Of a DNA stretch of 9,444 nucleotides, positions 6,929 through 9,444 are shown one piece after another (within the stretch, counting starts at the first letter, position 1; each line of letters begins with the position of its first letter). The stretch lies in contig DOHN01000169.1 of NCBI GenBank assembly GCA_003535195.1, positions 29,361-38,804 of the forward strand. The letters are read 5' to 3'. The notes beneath the pieces were generated by a model. The model saw only the letters and a program-made list of their open reading frames with translations, was not told where the DNA came from and made no database searches. This stretch comes from Ruminiclostridium sp. (GTDB taxonomy: Bacteria > Bacillota > Clostridia > DSM-8532). The translations under genes and the position numbers were made by a program.

Positions 6929-7549
6929 ATGCAGAACGGGAAACAGGCGCTTTTTGAGGAAATAGATGAGCACCTTCTTCATGACGATAGGCCTTCCGAA
7001 TATTTTGAGCAGATTTTAACGACGAAATTATTTACAGAGCAATACCCGTTTACCTTTTTAAGCCGGCTTCAAAAAATCGGCCAGTCACCCCGGCACCATC
7101 CCGAGGGCAATGTATGGAACCATACCATGCTGGTACTGGACAATGCTGCGCAGGTCAGGGGGCGGAGCGGTGATGCCCGAAGCTTTATGTGGGCGGCCCT
7201 CCTGCATGATATTGGCAAGGCCGCAACCACCAGGCTCAGAAACGGCAGAATTACTTCCTATGATCATGATAAGGAGGGAGAGAAACTGGCCAGGGCTTTT
7301 TTGGAATGCTTTACAAAGGATCAGGATTTCATTCTGCGCGTGTCCCGGTTGGTAAGATGGCATATGCAAATTTTATTTATAACGAATAAGCTGCCGTTTG
7401 CGGATATCAAAGCCATGAAGAGACAGGTGAATGTGAAAGAAGTAGGGCTATTGGGACTTTGTGACAGGCTGGGAAGAAAAATGGAACAGGATATTCAAAA
7501 AGAAATTGAAATCATGGAAAACTTCGTCAAAATATGCGAGAACGAATGA
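6929..7549 (+). CDS. HD-domain phosphohydrolase
   Basis: This 206-residue protein has an HD-superfamily metal-dependent phosphohydrolase domain. The metal-site residues appear in order: His65 (NVWNHT), His93-Asp94 (ALLHDIGKA), His113 (YDHDKEG), His145 (VRWHMQ) and Asp179 (LCDR). The HD block followed by KAATTRLRNGRITSYDHD resembles the HD region of bacterial CCA-adding nucleotidyltransferases, but no nucleotidyltransferase domain is present, so it is a stand-alone HD protein. Substrate is unknown; nucleotides or RNA ends are possible. ATG 6929 is the first usable start after an in-frame stop; the best ribosome binding site, AAGGA at 6911-6915, is 13 bases away, which is long. It lies 72 bases after the Fur-family gene with no terminator between, so read-through from the zinc operon is possible. 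Confidence 0.8.
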   Translation: MQNGKQALFEEIDEHLLHDDRPSEYFEQILTTKLFTEQYPFTFLSRLQKIGQSPRHHPEGNVWNHTMLVLDNAAQVRGRSGDARSFMWAALLHDIGKAATTRLRNGRITSYDHDKEGEKLARAFLECFTKDQDFILRVSRLVRWHMQILFITNKLPFADIKAMKRQVNVKEVGLLGLCDRLGRKMEQDIQKEIEIMENFVKICENE

Positions 7550-7600
7550 AATATTAAGCCTGTGGAATAATAGTAATAATTAAATGGGAATTATATCGAG

Positions 7601-7864
7601 ATGAAACAAATATTAATGTTTACCATGGAAAACTGCCCCTATTGCAGAAGGGCTAATCAATATATGGAGGAGCTTATGAAGGAAACACCCAAATATAAGG
7701 ATATTCCTGTCCGAATTGTGGATGAAACCTATGATCCTGATACCGCAGAGCTGTATGATTACTATTATGTACCTGCTTATTATGTGGAAGAGGAAAAAGC
7801 TCAAGGGGGTGCGGCGTCAAAAGAAGATATTCATAGGGTATTCGAAAAGGCATTGGAGGAATGA
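7601..7864 (+). CDS. Glutaredoxin/thioredoxin-like small thiol oxidoreductase
   Basis: This 87-residue, single-domain protein has a thioredoxin fold: a beta strand (KQILMFT) leads to active site CPYC (Cys12, Cys15), the glutaredoxin-type dipeptide, and the cis-proline motif is VPAYYV (Pro58). Length matches small glutaredoxins. It would carry out thiol-disulfide exchange in the cytosol; its reductant and substrate are unknown, and glutathione dependence cannot be assumed in Clostridia. No normal ribosome binding site precedes ATG 7601 (only GGGA near 7586). A 6-bp AT hairpin (7576-7581 with 7589-7594) lies just upstream. It is 51 bases after the HD gene and is followed by a terminator at 7900-7933, so the two may form the tail of one transcript. 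Confidence 0.82.
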   Translation: MKQILMFTMENCPYCRRANQYMEELMKETPKYKDIPVRIVDETYDPDTAELYDYYYVPAYYVEEEKAQGGAASKEDIHRVFEKALEE

Positions 7865-7899
7865 CGCCCTTTTTTTCGGAATATAAGAATGCCATTATT

Positions 7900-7933
7900 T
7901 CGCTGTTGTTCTGAACGAATACGGCGATTTTTT
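7900..7933 (+). terminator. Intrinsic terminator after the glutaredoxin-like gene
   Basis: TCGCTGT (7900-7906) pairs with ACGGCGA (7921-7927), 7 bp including one G-T pair, around a 14-base loop, followed directly by six T. Confidence 0.7.
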
Positions 7934-7969
7934 ATAAAATGAGCGCAGCTGTTATTTTTTCTATTACAT

Positions 7970-7978
7970 TGGTATATA
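7970..7978 (+). promoter_or_regulatory. Possible extended -10 promoter of the CDF gene
   Basis: TGGTATATA fits an extended -10 (TGn then TATATA), giving a start near 7985 and a leader of about 28 bases. No good -35 is visible and the region is a TA repeat, so the exact position is uncertain. No Fur-type dyad was seen here. Confidence 0.35.
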
Positions 7979-8012
7979 TATAAGATATTATTTTTTTCAG
8001 AAGGAATGCAGC

Positions 8013-9194
8013 ATGATTAATCAGCTATATAAATGGTTTATTAAGGATTACGAAGAGGTAAGCAAACAGGTTGTACGGGAAAGATATGGCAAGCTGGCCG
8101 GTGCCGTCGGCGTGGTATCTAATATTTTCCTTTTCATCATAAAAGTATTGGCAGGCGTTCTGTTTAACAGTATCGCCATCACTGCCGATGCCGTGAATAA
8201 CCTTTCTGATGCCGGATCATCCGTCATTACGCTAATTGGCTTTAAGATTTCGGGAAAGCCCGCCGATGAAAAGCATCCCTATGGTCATGCAAGGGTCGAA
8301 TATATTAGCGGCTTTATAGTATCGGTGATTATTGTTTTGTTGGGTATTGAACTGGTTAAAACTTCGTTTGAAAAAATAATTCACCCGGAACCCATTAATT
8401 TCAGCTATCTTTCGGTCGTTGTCCTGGTGATAGCCATTCTGACCAAGTTCTGGCAGAGTCTCTTTAACAGGACGACGGGCAGGCGCATTCATTCGACGGC
8501 ACTGCTGGCAACAGGTATGGACAGTATGAATGATGTTATCGCAACTGCATCGGTGCTGGCGGCCACAGTATTTGCAAAAATAACAGGGATTCAGATCGAT
8601 GGCCATATGGGTGTGATTGTTGCTTTGTTTATTATATATTCCGGCTTCAAGCTGATTGGGGAAACAATGGATCCGCTTTTGGGCCTTGCACCGGATGCCG
8701 AACTGGTACATGAGCTGGAAAAGAAAATATTGAGCTATGAAGGGGTTTTAGGCCTTCATGATCTTGTGGTTCACAGCTACGGACCCGATAAGAGCTATGC
8801 ATCGGTCCATGTGGAGGTCCCGGCCCGCGGGGATCTGCTGGAGAGTCACGATCTTATTGATACCATTGAACGGGAAGTTTCTTACGAATGTGATATACAT
8901 CTGGTCATACATATGGATCCCACCATCACCGATGATGAAGAGATTAACGATCTGAGGCATCAGACCGGTGAGATCGTCCAGAATATAGATCCGAAACTGA
9001 CGATACATGATTTTCGTGTGGTAAAGGGCAAGAACAATACCAATCTGGTCTTTGATGTGGTGGTTCCTCCCGCTTACAAGATCAGCGATACCGAGCTGCG
9101 GGAGAGCATACAGGAAGGCGTGTCCAACATGGATCCCTCTTTCCACAGCGTTATTACGCTGGACCGCAGTTATACATCCACCACCAATGACTGA
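8013..9194 (+). CDS. Cation diffusion facilitator, probable Mn2+ (divalent cation) exporter
   Basis: This is a proton-coupled divalent cation exporter of the inner membrane. The 393-residue protein has an N-terminal amphipathic/basic lead-in, then about six membrane segments between residues 30 and 215. The transport site is formed by Asn62-xxx-Asp66 in segment 2 (NNLSD) and Asp170-xxx-Asp174 in segment 5 (DSMND). Zinc exporters usually have His or Asp in segment 2 and HxxxD in segment 5; an N-D-D-D site is the type described for the pneumococcal Mn exporter MntE. HPYGHARVE (88-96) is another family motif. The cytoplasmic tail is longer than usual, with two similar ferredoxin-like domains (about 225-302 and 303-387). 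ATG 8013 follows AAGGAA (8001-8006) with 6-base spacing. Metal specificity is inferred. Confidence 0.9.
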   Translation: MINQLYKWFIKDYEEVSKQVVRERYGKLAGAVGVVSNIFLFIIKVLAGVLFNSIAITADAVNNLSDAGSSVITLIGFKISGKPADEKHPYGHARVEYISGFIVSVIIVLLGIELVKTSFEKIIHPEPINFSYLSVVVLVIAILTKFWQSLFNRTTGRRIHSTALLATGMDSMNDVIATASVLAATVFAKITGIQIDGHMGVIVALFIIYSGFKLIGETMDPLLGLAPDAELVHELEKKILSYEGVLGLHDLVVHSYGPDKSYASVHVEVPARGDLLESHDLIDTIEREVSYECDIHLVIHMDPTITDDEEINDLRHQTGEIVQNIDPKLTIHDFRVVKGKNNTNLVFDVVVPPAYKISDTELRESIQEGVSNMDPSFHSVITLDRSYTSTTND

Positions 9195-9261
9195 ACATAG
9201 GGCCTGCATTTGCAGAATTTTTGAAAAATGGAATGTGCAGTAAAGATAAAAGAGGTAGTTT

Positions 9262-9444
9262 ATGGATAAGCTGCGTATGATTCTTATCATCGTCGTGATG
9301 GGATTGTTGATTGCAGGCCTCCAGATCATTATCTGGCGCCTGTCAAAAGAAAAAGCCTTTTTTAAGTATATCCCTACCCTTGTGCTGCTGATTGTCACCA
9401 GTGTCTGCATCGTCAAGGCGGTGTGGTTTTCTACCGGAATGGAG
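9262..9444 (+). CDS. Hypothetical membrane protein, 5' part only
   Basis: The frame is open from ATG 9262 to the window edge (61 codons, no stop). GAGG at 9252-9255 precedes it with 6-base spacing. The visible part holds two strongly hydrophobic segments, about residues 5-25 and 39-56, separated by a basic loop (WRLSKEKAFFKY). I do not recognise the family. It starts 67 bases after the CDF gene; only a weak AT-rich hairpin, no clear terminator, lies between, so co-transcription is possible. Confidence 0.6.
   Translation, partial: MDKLRMILIIVVMGLLIAGLQIIIWRLSKEKAFFKYIPTLVLLIVTSVCIVKAVWFSTGME

Overview
The window looks like chromosomal DNA of an endospore-forming member of the Firmicutes, most likely class Clostridia. 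It has a complete Spo0A, Gram-positive Shine-Dalgarno sequences, TTG/GTG starts, U-tailed intrinsic terminators and moderately AT-leaning intergenic DNA. All recognisable genes are on the + strand. No tRNA, rRNA, insertion sequence, CRISPR array or phage gene was seen.

Layout. (1) 1-1765: a class B penicillin-binding protein (peptidoglycan DD-transpeptidase) whose ribosome binding site and TTG start lie in a terminator-like hairpin. (2) 1766-2826: a 254-base control region with a nested dyad, two near-matches to the Spo0A box and a clear sigma-A promoter, followed by spo0A. (3) 2861-3343: a hairpin, a strong promoter and a small, probably highly expressed zinc-ribbon protein with its own terminator. 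(4) 3344-3780: a stretch without a recognised family. It contains three short dyads, a 38-codon Cys/Arg-rich ORF with a good ribosome binding site, a nested set of inverted repeats over that ORF, and a strong terminator; together these look like one small transcription unit. (5) 3806-6856: a zinc-uptake operon: Fur-family operator, ZnuA-type lipoprotein, ZnuC-type ATPase, ZnuB-type permease and a Fur/Zur-family regulator, with genes overlapping or 13 bases apart. (6) 6929-7933: an HD-domain hydrolase and a CPYC glutaredoxin/thioredoxin-like protein, ending in a terminator. (7) 8013-9194: a cation diffusion facilitator with a manganese-type (N-D-D-D) metal site and two C-terminal cytoplasmic domains. 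(8) 9262-9444: the start of a membrane protein that runs off the window.

How the genes fit together. The middle and right parts form a metal-homeostasis neighbourhood. Zinc is imported by the ABC system; the co-transcribed Fur-family protein probably represses the operon through the AATgATT-centred dyad at its promoter; and a divalent-cation exporter lies downstream. The zinc-ribbon protein, the Cys-rich microORF and the CPYC protein are plausible zinc- or thiol-linked companions, but that link rests on proximity only. The least explained part is 3471-3776.
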